From NCBI GenBank assembly GCA_032622095.1, contig CP136061.1:23316991-23380990 (forward strand): 64,000 bases of DNA. Reading direction: 5' to 3'. Position numbers and translations under genes: made by a program. This DNA is from Siphonodentalium dalli. Its lineage: Eukaryota; Mollusca; Scaphopoda; Gadilida; Siphonodentaliidae. Shown here in pieces: positions 11,257 through 25,487 of this stretch. The notes under the pieces were generated by a model. It was not told the DNA's origin. It did no database searches and saw only the letters and a program-made list of their open reading frames with translations. Position 1 is the first letter of the stretch; each line of letters opens with the position of its first letter.

Positions 11257-13053
11257 ATGAATAGAACTCAGGGATTTATGACTTTTTCGAAGGATTTATG
11301 GCTTTAACCCCGAGATTCATGACTACAACTCAGGGATTTATGACTTTTTCGAAGGATTTATGGTTCTAACCCAGAGATTCATGAATACAACTCAGGGATT
11401 TATGACTTTTTCGAAGGATTTGTGGCTCTAACCCAGAGATTCATTATTACAACTCAGGGATTTATGACTTTTTCGAAGGATTTGTGGCTCTAACCCAGAG
11501 ATTCATGAATACAACGCAGGGATTTATGACTTTTTCGAAGGATTTGTGGCTCTAACCCAGAGATTCATGAATACAACGCAAGGATTTATGACATTTTCGA
11601 AGGATTTATGGCTCTAACCCCGAGATTCATGACTACAACTCAGGGATTTATGACATTTTCGAAGGATTTATGGTTCTAACCCAGAGATTCATGAATAGAA
11701 CTCAGGGATTTATGACTTTTTCGAAGGATTTATGGTTCTAACCCAGAGATTCATGAATAGAACTCAGGGATTTATGACTTTTTCGAAGGATTTATGGTTC
11801 TAACCCAGAGATTCATGAATAGAACTCAGGGATTTATGACCTTTTCGAAGGATTTATGGCTTTAACCCAGAGATTCATGAATACAACTCAGGGATTTATG
11901 ACTTTTCGAAGGATTTATGGCTCAAACCCCGAGATTCATGACTACAATTCAGGGATTTATGACTTTTTCAAAGGATTTATGGTTCTAACCCAGAGATTCA
12001 CGAATAGAACTCAGGGATTTATGACTTTTTCGAAGGATTTATGGTTCTAACCCAGAGATTCATGAATAGAACTCAGGGATTTATGACTTTTTCGAAGGAT
12101 TTATGGCTCTAACACAGGGATGCATTACTACAACTCAGGGATTTATGACTTTTTCGAAGGATTTATACCTCAAACCCAGGGATTCATGACTACAACTCAT
12201 GGATTTATGACTTTTTCGAAGGATTTATGGTTCTAACCCAGAGATTCATGAATTCAACTCATTGATTTATGACTTTTTCGAAGGATTTGTGGCTCTAACC
12301 CAGAGATTCATGAATACAACGCAGGGATTTATGACTTTTTCGAAGGATTTATGGCTCTAACCCAGAGATTCATGAATACAACGCAAGGATTTATGACTTT
12401 TTCGAAGGATTTATGGCTCAAACCCCGAGATTCATGACTACAACTCAGGGATTTATGACTTTTTTGAAGGATTTATGGTTCTAACCCAGAGATTCACGAA
12501 TAGAACTCAGGGATTTATGACTTTTTCGAAGGATTTATGGTTCTAACCCAGAGATTCATGAATAGAACTCAGGGATTTATGACTTTTTCGAAGGATTTAT
12601 GGTTCTAACCCAGAGATTCATGAATAGAACTCAGGGATTTATGACTTTTTCGAAGGATTTATGGCTTTAACCCCGAGATTCATGACTACAACTCAGGGAT
12701 TTATGACTTTTTCGAAGGAGTTATGGTTCTAACCCAGAGATTCATGAATACAACTCAGGGATTTATGACTTTTTCGAAGGATTTGTGGCTCTAACCCAGA
12801 GATTCATGATTACAACTCAGGGATTTATGACTTTTTCGAAGGATTTGTGGCTCTAACCCAGAGATTCATGAATACAACGCAAGGATTTATGACCTTTTCG
12901 AAGGATTTATGGCTCTAACCCCAAGATTCATGACTACAACTCAGGGATTTATGACTTTTTCGAAGGATTTATGGTTCTAACCCAGAGATTCATGAATAGA
13001 ACTCAGGGATTTATGCCTTTTTCCAAGGATTTATGGTTCTAACCCAGAGATTC
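11257..13053 (+). repeat. 1,797-bp tandem duplication, copy 2
   Basis: Homology with copy 1 runs on to about 13237, and GCCTTTTTCCAAGG recurs at 11218 and 13015. Private changes include GACATTTTC near 11653, AATTCAAC near 12251 and GAAGGAGTTATGG near 12717. The c kind therefore appears twice in a row here (61-bp monomers at 10095 and 11892) without a or b between them. Confidence 0.88.
12077..12262 (+). repeat. diverged M/N monomer trio, copy 2
   Basis: Second copy, 1,797 bp after the first. It carries the private change AATTCAAC near 12251 in the third monomer. Otherwise it has the family marks ACACAGGGATGCATTAC and ACTCATTGATTT. Confidence 0.88.
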
Positions 13054-16000
13054 ATGAATAGAACTCAGGGATTTATGACTTTTTCGAAGGATTTATGGCT
13101 TTAACCCCGAGATTCATGACTACAACTCAGGGATTTATGACTTTTTCGAAGGATTTATGGTTCTAACCCAGAGATTCATGAATACAACTCAGGGATTTAT
13201 GACTTTTTCGAAGGATTTGTGGCTCTAACCCAGAGATTCATGATTACAACTCAGGGATTTATGACTTTTTCGAAGGATTTGTGGCTCTAACCCAGAGATT
13301 CATGAATACAACGCAAGGATTTATGACCTTTTCGAAGGATTTATGGCTCTAACCCCAAGATTCATGACTACAACTCAGGGATTTATGACTTTTTCGAAGG
13401 ATTTATGGTTCTAACCCAGAGATTCATGAATAGAACTCAGGGATTTATGACTTTTTCGAAGGATTTATGGTTCTAACCCAGAGATTCATGAATAGAACTC
13501 AGGGATTTATGACTTTTTCGAAGGATTTATGGTTCTAACCCAGAGATTCATGAATAGAACTCAGGGATTTATGACTTTTTCGAAGGATTTATGGCTTTAA
13601 CCCAGAGATTCATGACTACAACTCAGGGATTTATGACTTTTTCGAAGGATTTATGGTTCTAACCCAGAGATTCATGAATACAACTCAGGGATTTATGACT
13701 TTTTCGAAGGATTTATGGTTCTAACCCAGAGATTCATGAATACAACTCAGGGATTTATGACTTTTTCGAAGGATTTGTGGCTCTAACCCAGAGATTCATG
13801 ATTACAACTCAGGGATTTATGACTTTTTTGAAGGATTTGTGGCTCTAACCCAGAGATTCATGAATACAACGCAAGGATTTATGACCTTTTCGAAGGATTT
13901 ATGGCTCTAACCCCAAGATTCATGACTACAACTCAGGGATTTATGACTTTTTCGAAGGATTTATGGTTCTAACCCAGAGATTCATGAATAGAACTCAGGG
14001 ATTTATGACTTTTTCGAAGGATTTATGGTTCTAACCCAGAGATTCATGAATAGAACTCAGGGATTTATGACTTTTTCGAAGGATTTATGGTTCTAACCCA
14101 GAGATTCATGAATAGAACTCAGGGATTTATGACTTTTTCGAAGGATTTATGGCTTTAACCCCGAGATTCATGACTACAACTCAGGGATTTATGACTTTTT
14201 CGAAGGATTTATGGTTCTAACCCAGAGATTCATGAATACAACTCAGGGATTTATGACTTTTTCGAAGGATTTATGGTTCTAACCCAGAGATTCATGAATA
14301 CAACTCTGGGATTTATGACTTTTTCGAAGGATTTGTGGCTCTAACCCAGAGATTCATGATTACAACTCAGGGATTTATGACTTTTTCGAAGGATTTGTGG
14401 CTCTAACCCAGAGATTCATGAATACAACTCAGGGATTTATGACTTTTCGAAGGATTTATGGCTCAAACCCAGAGATTCATGACTACAACTCAGGGATTTA
14501 TGACTTTTTCGTGGGATTTATGGTTCTAACCCAGAGATTCACGAATAGAACTCAGGGATTTATGACTTTTTCGAAGGATTTATGGTTCTAACCCAGAGAT
14601 TCATGAATAGAACTCAGGGATTTATGACTTTTTCGAAGGATTTATGGTTCTAACCCAGAGATTCATGAATAGAACTCAGGGATTTATGACTTTTTCGAAG
14701 GATTTATGGCTTTAACCCCGAGATTCATGACTACAACTCAGGGATTTATGACTTTTTCGAAGGATTTATGGTTCTAACCCAGAGATTCATGAATACAACT
14801 CAGGGATTTATGACTTTTTCGAAGGATTTATGGTTCTAACCCAGAGATTCATGAATAGAACTCATGGATTTATGACTTTTTCGAAGGATTTATGGCTTTA
14901 ACCCCGAGAATCATGACTACAACTCAGGAATTTATGACTTTTTCGAAGGATTTATGGTTCTAACCCAGAGATTCATGAATACAACTCAGGGATTTATGAC
15001 TTTTTCGTAGGATTTGTGGCTCTAACCCAGAGATTCATGATTACAACGCAGGGATTTATGACTTTTTCGAAGGATTTGTGGCTCTAACCCAGAGATTCAT
15101 GAATACAACGCAAGGATTTATGACCTTTTCGAAGGATTTATGGCTCTAACCCCAAGATTCATGACTACAACTCAGGGATTTATGACTTTTTCGAAGGATT
15201 TATGGTTCTAACCCAGAGATTCATGAATAGAACTCAGGGATTTATGACTTTTTCGAAGGATTTATGGTTCTAACCCAGAGATTCATGAATAGAACTCAGG
15301 GATTTATGACTTTTTCGAAGGATTTATGGTTCTAACCCAGAGATTCATGAATAGAACTCAGGGATTTATGACTTTTTCGAAGGATTTATGGCTTTAACCC
15401 CGAGATTCATGACTACAACTCAGGGATTTATGACTTTTTCGAAGGATTTATGGTTCTAACCCAGAGATTCATGAATACAACTCAGGGATTTATGACTTTT
15501 TCGAAGGATTTGTGGCTCTAACCCAGAGATTCATGATTACAACTCAGGGATTTATGACTTTTTCGAAGGATTTGTGGCTCTAACCCAGAGATTCATGAAT
15601 ACAACTCAGGGATTTATGACTTTTCGAAGGATTTATGGCTCAAACCCCGAGATTCATGACTACAACTCAGGGATTTATGACTTTTTCGAAGGATTTATGG
15701 TTCTAACCCAGAGATTCACGAATAGAACTCAGGGATTTATGACTTTTTCGAAGGATTTATGGTTCTATCCCAGAGATTCATGAATAGAACTCAGGGATTT
15801 ATGACTTTTTCGAAGGATTTATGGTTCTAACCCAGAGATTCATGAATAGAACTCAGGGATTTATGACTTTTTCGAAGGATTTATGGCTTTAACCCCGAGA
15901 TTCATGACTACAACTCAGGGATTTATGACTTTTTCGAAGGATTTATGGTTCTAACCCAGAGATTCATGAATACAACTCAGGGATTTATGACTTTTTCGAA

Positions 16001-16196
16001 GGATTTGTGGCTCTAACCCAGAGATTCATTATTACAACTCAGGGATTTATGACTTTTTCGAAGGATTTGTGGCTCTAACCCAGAGATTCATGAATACAAC
16101 GCAGGGATTTATGACTTTTTCGAAGGATTTGTGGCTCTAACCCAGAGATTCATGAATACAACGCAAGGATTTATGACATTTTCGAAGGATTTATGG
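12975..16196 (+). repeat. 3,222-bp tandem duplication, copy 1
   Basis: 52 monomers less two bases, matching 16197-19418. Shared private marks are GCCTTTTTCCAAGG (13015 and 16237), the kind-a unit with TCGTGGGATTT (near 14510 and 17732), and the 1,177-bp a-b distance. The right end is sharp: ACATTTTCGAAGGATTTATGG runs directly into GTTCTAACCC at 16197, which fuses the end of one unit to the start of the next. Confidence 0.9.
14433..16196 (+). repeat. compound a-b-c module 2, c unit lost at a duplication junction
   Basis: The kind-a 61-bp monomer starts at 14433 and kind b at 15610 (CTATCCC near 15767), followed by CATTATTAC near 16029. The expected c unit with M/N monomers is missing because the sequence jumps at 16196/16197 into the start of the next 3,222-bp copy. 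Private or near-private marks are TCGTGGG near 14510 and CGAGAATCATG near 14904. Confidence 0.86.
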
Positions 16197-19100
16197 TTCT
16201 AACCCAGAGATTCATGAATAGAACTCAGGGATTTATGCCTTTTTCCAAGGATTTATGGTTCTAACCCAGAGATTCATGAATAGAACTCAGGGATTTATGA
16301 CTTTTTCGAAGGATTTATGGCTTTAACCCCGAGATTCATGACTACAACTCAGGGATTTATGACTTTTTCGAAGGATTTATGGTTCTAACCCAGAGATTCA
16401 TGAATACAACTCAGGGATTTATGACTTTTTCGAAGGATTTGTGGCTCTAACCCAGAGATTCATGATTACAACTCAGGGATTTATGACTTTTTCGAAGGAT
16501 TTGTGGCTCTAACCCAGAGATTCATGAATACAACGCAAGGATTTATGACCTTTTCGAAGGATTTATGGCTCTAACCCCAAGATTCATGACTACAACTCAG
16601 GGATTTATGACTTTTTCGAAGGATTTATGGTTCTAACCCAGAGATTCATGAATAGAACTCAGGGATTTATGACTTTTTCGAAGGATTTATGGTTCTAACC
16701 CAGAGATTCATGAATAGAACTCAGGGATTTATGACTTTTTCGAAGGATTTATGGTTCTAACCCAGAGATTCATGAATAGAACTCAGGGATTTATGACTTT
16801 TTCGAAGGATTTATGGCTTTAACCCCGAGATTCATGACTACAACTCAGGGATTTATGACTTTTTCGAAGGATTTATGGTTCTAACCCAGAGATTCATGAA
16901 TACAACTCAGGGATTTATGACTTTTTCGAAGGATTTATGGTTCTAACCCAGAGATTCATGAATACAACTCAGGGATTTATGACTTTTTCGAAGGATTTGT
17001 GGCTCTAACCCAGAGATTCATGATTACAACTCAGGGATTTATGACTTTTTCGAAGGATTTGTGGCTCTAACCCAGAGATTCATGAATACAACGCAAGGAT
17101 TTATGACCTTTTCGAAGGATTTATGGCTCTAACCCCAAGATTCATGACTACAACTCAGGGATTTATGACTTTTTCGAAGGATTTATGGTTCTAACCCAGA
17201 GATTCATGAATAGAACTCAGGGATTTATGACTTTTTCGAAGGATTTATGGTTCTAACCCAGAGATTCATGAATAGAACTCAGGGATTTATGACTTTTTCG
17301 AAGGATTTATGGTTCTAACCCAGAGATTCATGAATAGAACTCAGGGATTTATGACTTTTTCGAAGGATTTATGGCTTTAACCCCGAGATTCATGACTACA
17401 ACTCAGGGATTTATGACTTTTTCGAAGGATTTATGGTTCTAACCCAGAGATTCATGAATACAACTCAGGGATTTATGACTTTTTCGAAGGATTTATGGTT
17501 CTAACCCAGAGATTCATGAATACAACTCTGGGATTTATGACTTTTTCGAAGGATTTGTGGCTCTAACCCAGAGATTCATGATTACAACTCAGGGATTTAT
17601 GACTTTTTCGAAGGATTTGTGGCTCTAACCCAGAGATTCATGAATACAACTCAGGGATTTATGACTTTTCGAAGGATTTATGGCTCAAACCCAGAGATTC
17701 ATGACTACAACTCAGGGATTTATGACTTTTTCGTGGGATTTATGGTTCTAACCCAGAGATTCACGAATAGAACTCAGGGATTTATGACTTTTTCGAAGGA
17801 TTTATGGTTCTAACCCAGAGATTCATGAATAGAACTCAGGGATTTATGACTTTTTCGAAGGATTTATGGTTCTAACCCAGAGATTCATGAATAGAACTCA
17901 GGGATTTATGACTTTTTCGAAGGATTTATGGCTTTAACCCCGAGATTCATGACTACAACTCAGGGATTTATGACTTTTTCGAAGGATTTATGGTTCTAAC
18001 CCAGAGATTCATGAATACAACTCAGGGATTTATGACTTTTTCGAAGGATTTATGGTTCTAACCCAGAGATTCATGAATAGAACTCATGGATTTATGACTT
18101 TTTCGAAGGATTTATGGCTTTAACCCCGAGATTCATGACTACAACTCAGGAATTTATGACTTTTTTGAAGGATTTATGGTTCTAACCCAGAGATTCATGA
18201 ATACAACTCAGGGATTTATGACTTTTTCGAAGGATTTGTGGCTCTAACCCAGAGATTCATGATTACAACTCAGGGATTTATGACTTTTTCGAAGGATTTG
18301 TGGCTCTAACCCAGAGATTCATGAATACAACGCAAGGATTTATGACCTTTTCGAAGGATTTATGGCTCTAACCCCAAGATTCATGACTACAACTCAGGGA
18401 TTTATGACTTTTTCGAAGGATTTATGGTTCTAACCCAGAGATTCATGAATAGAACTCAGGGATTTATGACTTTTTCGAAGGATTTATGGTTCTAACCCAG
18501 AGATTCATGAATAGAACTCAGGGATTTATGACTTTTTCGAAGGATTTATGGTTCTAACCCAGAGATTCATGAATAGAACTCAGGGATTTATGACTTTTTC
18601 GAAGGATTTATGGCTTTAACCCCGAGATTCATGACTACAACTCAGGGATTTATGACTTTTTCGAAGGATTTATGGTTCTAACCCAGAGATTCATGAATAC
18701 AACTCAGGGATTTATGACTTTTTCGAAGGATTTGTGGCTCTAACCCAGAGATTCATGATTACAACTCAGGGATTTATGACTTTTTCGAAGGATTTGTGGC
18801 TCTAACCCAGAGATTCATGAATACAACTCAGGGATTTATGACTTTTCGAAGGATTTATGGCTCAAACCCCGAGATTCATGACTACAACTCAGGGATTTAT
18901 GACTTTTTCGAAGGATTTATGGTTCTAACCCAGAGATTCACGAATAGAACTCAGGGATTTATGACTTTTTCGAAGGATTTATGGTTCTATCCCAGAGATT
19001 CATGAATAGAACTCAGGGATTTATGACTTTTTCGAAGGATTTATGGTTCTAACCCAGAGATTCATGAATAGAACTCAGGGATTTATGACTTTTTCGAAGG

Positions 19101-19418
19101 ATTTATGGCTTTAACCCCGAGATTCATGACTACAATTCAGGGATTTATGACTTTTTCGAAGGATTTATGGTTCTAACCCAGAGATTCATGAATACAACTC
19201 AGGGATTTATGACTTTTTCGAAGGATTTGTGGCTCTAACCCAGAGATTCATTATTACAACTCAGGGATTTATGACTTTTTCGAAGGATTTGTGGCTCTAA
19301 CCCAGAGATTCATGAATACAACGCAGGGATTTATGACTTTTTCGAAGGATTTGTGGCTCTAACCCAGAGATTCATGAATACAACGCAAGGATTTATGACA
19401 TTTTCGAAGGATTTATGG
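16197..19418 (+). repeat. 3,222-bp tandem duplication, copy 2
   Basis: Second copy of 12975-16196. At its right end the original continuation is preserved: ACATTTTCG is followed by GCTCTAACCCCGAG at 19419. This shows that the copy-1 end at 16196 is the recombined junction. It contains the a and b units of module 3 (61-bp monomers at 17655 and 18832). Confidence 0.9.
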
Positions 19419-20069
19419 CTCTAACCCCGAGATTCATGACTACAACTCAGGGATTTATGACTTTTTCGAAGGATTTATGGTTCTAACCCAGAGATTCATG
19501 AATAGAACTCAGGGATTTATGACTTTTTCGAAGGATTTATGGTTCTAACCCAGAGATTCATGAATAGAACTCAGGGATTTATGACTTTTTCGAAGGATTT
19601 ATGGTTCTAACCCAGAGATTCATGAATAGAACTCAGGGATTTATGACCTTTTCGAAGGATTTATGGCTTTAACCCAGAGATTCTTGAATACAACTCAGGG
19701 ATTTATGACTTTTCGAAGGATTTATGGCTCAAACCCCGAGATTCATGACTACAATTCAGGGATTTATGACTTTTTCAAAGGATTTATGGTTCTAACCCAG
19801 AGATTCACGAATAGAACTCAGGGATTTATGACTTTTTCGAAGGATTTATGGTTCTAACCCAGAGATTCATGAATAGAACTCAGGGATTTATGACTTTTTC
19901 GAAGGATTTATGGCTCTGACACAGGGATGCATTACTACAACTCAGGGATTTATGACTTTTTCGAAGGATTTATACCTCAAACCCAGGGATTCATGACAAA
20001 AACTCATGGATTTATGACTTTTTCGAAGGATTTATGGTTCTAACCCAGAGATTCATGAATACAACTCAT
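17655..20069 (+). repeat. compound a-b-c module 3
   Basis: 61-bp monomers start at 17655 (a), 18832 (b) and 19699 (c). Distances are 1,177 and 867 bp. The a and b units are the second copy of those in module 2. The c unit begins with the private change TTCTTGAATAC near 19681. Confidence 0.88.
19884..20069 (+). repeat. diverged M/N monomer trio, copy 3
   Basis: Carries CTGACACAGGG instead of CTAACACAGGG, a change shared with the copies at 27258 and 31099. This groups the three as one lineage. GACAAAAACTC near 19995 is private to this copy. Confidence 0.87.
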
Positions 20070-20405
20070 TGATTTATGACTTTTTCGAAGGATTTGTGGC
20101 TCTAACCCAGAGATTCATGAATACAACGCAGGGATTTATGACTTTTTCGAAGGATTTATGGCTCTAACCCAGAGATTCATGAATACAACGCAAGGATTTA
20201 TGACTTTTTCGAAGGATTTATGGCTCAAACCCCGAGATTCATGACTACAACTCAGGGATTTATGACTTTTTTGAAGGATTTATGGTTCTAACCCAGAGAT
20301 TCACGAATAGAACTCAGGGATTTATGACTTTTTCGAAGGATTTATGGTTCTAACCCAGAGATTCATGAATAGAACTCAGGGATTTATGACTTTTTCGAAG
20401 GATTT

Positions 20406-22946
20406 ATGGTTCTAACCCAGAGATTCATGAATAGAACTCAGGGATTTATGACTTTTTCGAAGGATTTATGGCTTTAACCCCGAGATTCATGACTACAACT
20501 CAGGGATTTATGACTTTTTCGAAGGATTTATGGTTCTAACCCAGAGATTCATGAATACAACTCAGGGATTTATGACTTTTTCGAAGGATTTGTGGCTCTA
20601 ACCCAGAGATTCATGATTACAACTCAGGGATTTATGACTTTTTCGAAGGATTTGTGGCTCTAACCCAGAGATTCATGAATACAACGCAAGGATTTATGAC
20701 CTTTTCGAAGGATTTATGGCTCTAACCCCAAGATTCATGACTACAACTCAGGGATTTATGACTTTTTCGAAGGATTTATGGTTCTAACCCAGAGATTCAT
20801 GAATAGAACTCAGGGATTTATGCCTTTTTCCAAGGATTTATGGTTCTAACCCAGAGATTCGTGAATAGAACTCAGGGATTTATGACTTTTTCGAAGGATT
20901 TATGGCTTTAACCCCGAGATTCATGACTACAACTCAGGGATTTATGACTTTTTCGAAGGATTTATGGTTCTAACCCAGAGATTCATGAATAGAACTCAGG
21001 GATTTATGCCTTTTTCCAAGGATTTATGGTTCTAACCCAGAGATTCATGAATAGAACTCAGGGATTTATGACTTTTTCGAAGGATTTATGGCTTTAACCC
21101 CGAGATTCATGACTACAACTCAGGGATTTATGACTTTTTCGAAGGATTTATGGTTCTAACCCAGAGATTCATGAATACAACTCAGGGATTTATGACTTTT
21201 TCGAAGGATTTGTGGCTCTAACCCAGAGATTCATGATTACAACTCAGGGATTTATGACTTTTTCGAAGGATTTGTGGCTCTAACCCAGAGATTCATGAAT
21301 ACAACGCAAGGATTTATGACCTTTTCGAAGGATTTATGGCTCTAACCCCAAGATTCATGACTACAACTCAGGGATTTATGACTTTTTCGAAGGATTTATG
21401 GTTCTAACCCAGAGATTCATGAATAGAACTCAGGGATTTATGACTTTTTCGAAGGATTTATGGTTCTAACCCAGAGATTCATGAATAGAACTCAGGGATT
21501 TATGACTTTTTCGAAGGATTTATGGTTCTAACCCAGAGATTCATGAATAGAACTCAGGGATTTATGACTTTTTCGAAGGATTTATGGCTTTAACCCCGAG
21601 ATTCATGACTACAACTCAGGGATTTATGACTTTTTCGAAGGATTTATGGTTCTAACCCAGAGATTCATGAATACAACTCAGGGATTTATGACTTTTTCGA
21701 AGGATTTATGGTTCTAACCCAGAGATTCATGAATACAACTCAGGGATTTATGACTTTTTCGAAGGATTTGTGGCTCTAACCCAGAGATTCATGATTACAA
21801 CTCAGGGATTTATGACTTTTTCGAAGGATTTGTGGCTCTAACTCAGAGATTCATGAATACAACGCAAGGATTTATGACCTTTTCGAAGGATTTATGGCTC
21901 TAACCCCAAGATTCATGACTACAACTCAGGGATTTATGACTTTTTCGAAGGATTTATGGTTCTAACCCAGAGATTCATGAATAGAACTCAGGGATTTATG
22001 ACTTTTTCGAAGGATTTATGGTTCTAACCCAGAGATTCATGAATAGAACTCAGGGATTTATGACTTTTTCGAAGGATTTATGGTTCTAACCCAGAGATTC
22101 ATGAATAGAACTCAGGGATTTATGACTTTTTCGAAGGATTTATGGCTTTAACCCCGAGATTCATGACTACAACTCAGGGATTTATGACTTTTTCGAAGGA
22201 TTTATGGTTCTAACCCAGAGATTCATGAATACAACTCAGGGATTTATGACTTTTTCGAAGGATTTATGGTTCTAACCCAGAGATTCATGAATACAACTCT
22301 GGGATTTATGACTTTTTCGAAGGATTTGTGGCTCTAACCCAGAGATTCATGATTACAACTCAGGGATTTATGACTTTTTCGAAGGATTTGTGGCTCTAAC
22401 CCAGAGATTCATGAATACAACTCAGGGATTTATGACTTTTCGAAGGATTTATGGCTCAAACCCAGAGATTCATGACTACAACTCAGGGATTTATGACTTT
22501 TTCGAAGGATTTATGGTTCTAACCCAGAGATTCACGAATAGAACTCAGGGATTTATGACTTTTTCGAAGGATTTATGGTTCTAACCCAGAGATTCATGAA
22601 TAGAACTCAGGGATTTATGACTTTTTCGAAGGATTTATGGTTCTAACCCAGAGATTCATGAATAGAACTCAGGGATTTATGACTTTTTCGAAGGATTTAT
22701 GGCTTTAACCCCGAGATTCATGACTACAACTCAGGGATTTATGACTTTTTCGAAGGATTTATGGTTCTAACCCAGAGATTCATGAATACAACTCAGGGAT
22801 TTATGACTTTTTCGAAGGATTTATGGTTCTAACCCAGAGATTCATGAATAGAACTCATGGATTTATGACTTTTTCGAAGGATTTATGGCTTTAACCCCGA
22901 GATTCATGACTACAACTCAGGAATTTATGACTTTTTCGAAGGATTT
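20406..22946 (+). repeat. 2,541-bp tandem duplication, copy 1
   Basis: 41 monomers less one base, matching 22947-25487. GCCTTTTTCCAAGG occurs twice in each copy, 186 bp apart (20822 and 21008; 23363 and 23549), each first instance with CGTGAATAG after it. A solitary kind-a 61-bp monomer at 22426 has no b or c partner here. 20070-20405 holds an A-H-G run with no special features. Confidence 0.89.
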
Positions 22947-25487
22947 ATGGTTCTAACCCAGAGATTCATGAATAGAACTCAGGGATTTATGACTTTTTCG
23001 AAGGATTTATGGCTTTAACCCCGAGATTCATGACTACAACTCAGGGATTTATGACTTTTTCGAAGGATTTATGGTTCTAACCCAGAGATTCATGAATACA
23101 ACTCAGGGATTTATGACTTTTTCGAAGGATTTGTGGCTCTAACCCAGAGATTCATGATTACAACTCAGGGATTTATGACTTTTTCGAAGGATTTGTGGCT
23201 CTAACCCAGAGATTCATGAATACAACGCAAGGATTTATGACCTTTTCGAAGGATTTATGGCTCTAACCCCAAGATTCATGACTACAACTCAGGGATTTAT
23301 GACTTTTTCGAAGGATTTATGGTTCTAACCCAGAGATTCATGAATAGAACTCAGGGATTTATGCCTTTTTCCAAGGATTTATGGTTCTAACCCAGAGATT
23401 CGTGAATAGAACTCAGGGATTTATGACTTTTTCGAAGGATTTATGGCTTTAACCCCGAGATTCATGACTACAACTCAGGGATTTATGACTTTTTCGAAGG
23501 ATTTATGGTTCTAACCCAGAGATTCATGAATAGAACTCAGGGATTTATGCCTTTTTCCAAGGATTTATGGTTCTAACCCAGAGATTCATGAATAGAACTC
23601 AGGGATTTATGACTTTTTCGAAGGATTTATGGCTTTAACCCCGAGATTCATGACTACAACTCAGGGATTTATGACTTTTTCGAAGGATTTATGGTTCTAA
23701 CCCAGAGATTCATGAATACAACTCAGGGATTTATGACTTTTTCGAAGGATTTGTGGCTCTAACCCAGAGATTCATGATTACAACTCAGGGATTTATGACT
23801 TTTTCGAAGGATTTGTGGCTCTAACCCAGAGATTCATGAATACAACGCAAGGATTTATGACCTTTTCGAAGGATTTATGGCTCTAACCCCAAGATTCATG
23901 ACTACAACTCAGGGATTTATGACTTTTTCGAAGGATTTATGGTTCTAACCCAGAGATTCATGAATAGAACTCAGGGATTTATGACTTTTTCGAAGGATTT
24001 ATGGTTCTAACCCAGAGATTCATGAATAGAACTCAGGGATTTATGACTTTTTCGAAGGATTTATGGTTCTAACCCAGAGATTCATGAATAGAACTCAGGG
24101 ATTTATGACTTTTTCGAAGGATTTATGGCTTTAACCCCGAGATTCATGACTACAACTCAGGGATTTATGACTTTTTCGAAGGATTTATGGTTCTAACCCA
24201 GAGATTCATGAATACAACTCAGGGATTTATGACTTTTTCGAAGGATTTATGGTTCTAACCCAGAGATTCATGAATACAACTCAGGGATTTATGACTTTTT
24301 CGAAGGATTTGTGGCTCTAACCCAGAGATTCATGATTACAACTCAGGGATTTATGACTTTTTCGAAGGATTTGTGGCTCTAACCCAGAGATTCATGAATA
24401 CAACGCAAGGATTTATGACCTTTTCGAAGGATTTATGGCTCTAACCCCAAGATTCATGACTACAACTCAGGGATTTATGACTTTTTCGAAGGATTTATGG
24501 TTCTAACCCAGAGATTCATGAATAGAACTCAGGGATTTATGACTTTTTCGAAGGATTTATGGTTCTAACCCAGAGATTCATGAATAGAACTCAGGGATTT
24601 ATGACTTTTTCGAAGGATTTATGGTTCTAACCCAGAGATTCATGAATAGAACTCAGGGATTTATGACTTTTTCGAAGGATTTATGGCTTTAACCCCGAGA
24701 TTCATGACTACAACTCAGGGATTTATGACTTTTTCGAAGGATTTATGGTTCTAACCCAGAGATTCATGAATACAACTCAGGGATTTATAACTTTTTCGAA
24801 GGATTTATGGTTCTAACCCAGAGATTCATGAATACAACTCTGGGATTTATGACTTTTTCGAAGGATTTGTGGCTCTAACCCAGAGATTCATGATTACAAC
24901 TCAGGGATTTATGACTTTTTCGAAGGATTTGTGGCTCTAACCCAGAGATTCATGAATACAACTCAGGGATTTATGACTTTTCGAAGGATTTATGGCTCAA
25001 ACCCAGAGATTCATGACTACAACTCAGGGATTTATGACTTTTTCGAAGGATTTATGGTTCTAACCCAGAGATTCACGAATAGAACTCAGGGATTTATGAC
25101 TTTTTCGAAGGATTTATGGTTCTAACCCAGAGATTCATGAATAGAACTCAGGGATTTATGACTTTTTCGAAGGATTTATGGTTCTAACCCAGAGATTCAT
25201 GAATAGAACTCAGGGATTTATGACTTTTTCGAAGGATTTATGGCTTTAACCCCGAGATTCATGACTACAACTCAGGGATTTATGACTTTTTCGAAGGATT
25301 TATGGTTCTAACCCAGAGATTCATGAATACAACTCAGGGATTTATGACTTTTTCGAAGGATTTATGGTTCTAACCCAGAGATTCATGAATAGAACTCATG
25401 GATTTATGACTTTTTCGAAGGATTTATGGCTTTAACCCCGAGATTCATGACTACAACTCAGGAATTTATGACTTTTTCGAAGGATTT
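22947..25487 (+). repeat. 2,541-bp tandem duplication, copy 2
   Basis: Second copy, with its kind-a 61-bp monomer at 24967. A private change is GATTTATAAC near 24785, which is carried on into the next duplication (28565). The junction near 22946 joins a C-position monomer core to an AATAGAAC tail, as expected for out-of-register exchange. Confidence 0.88.
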
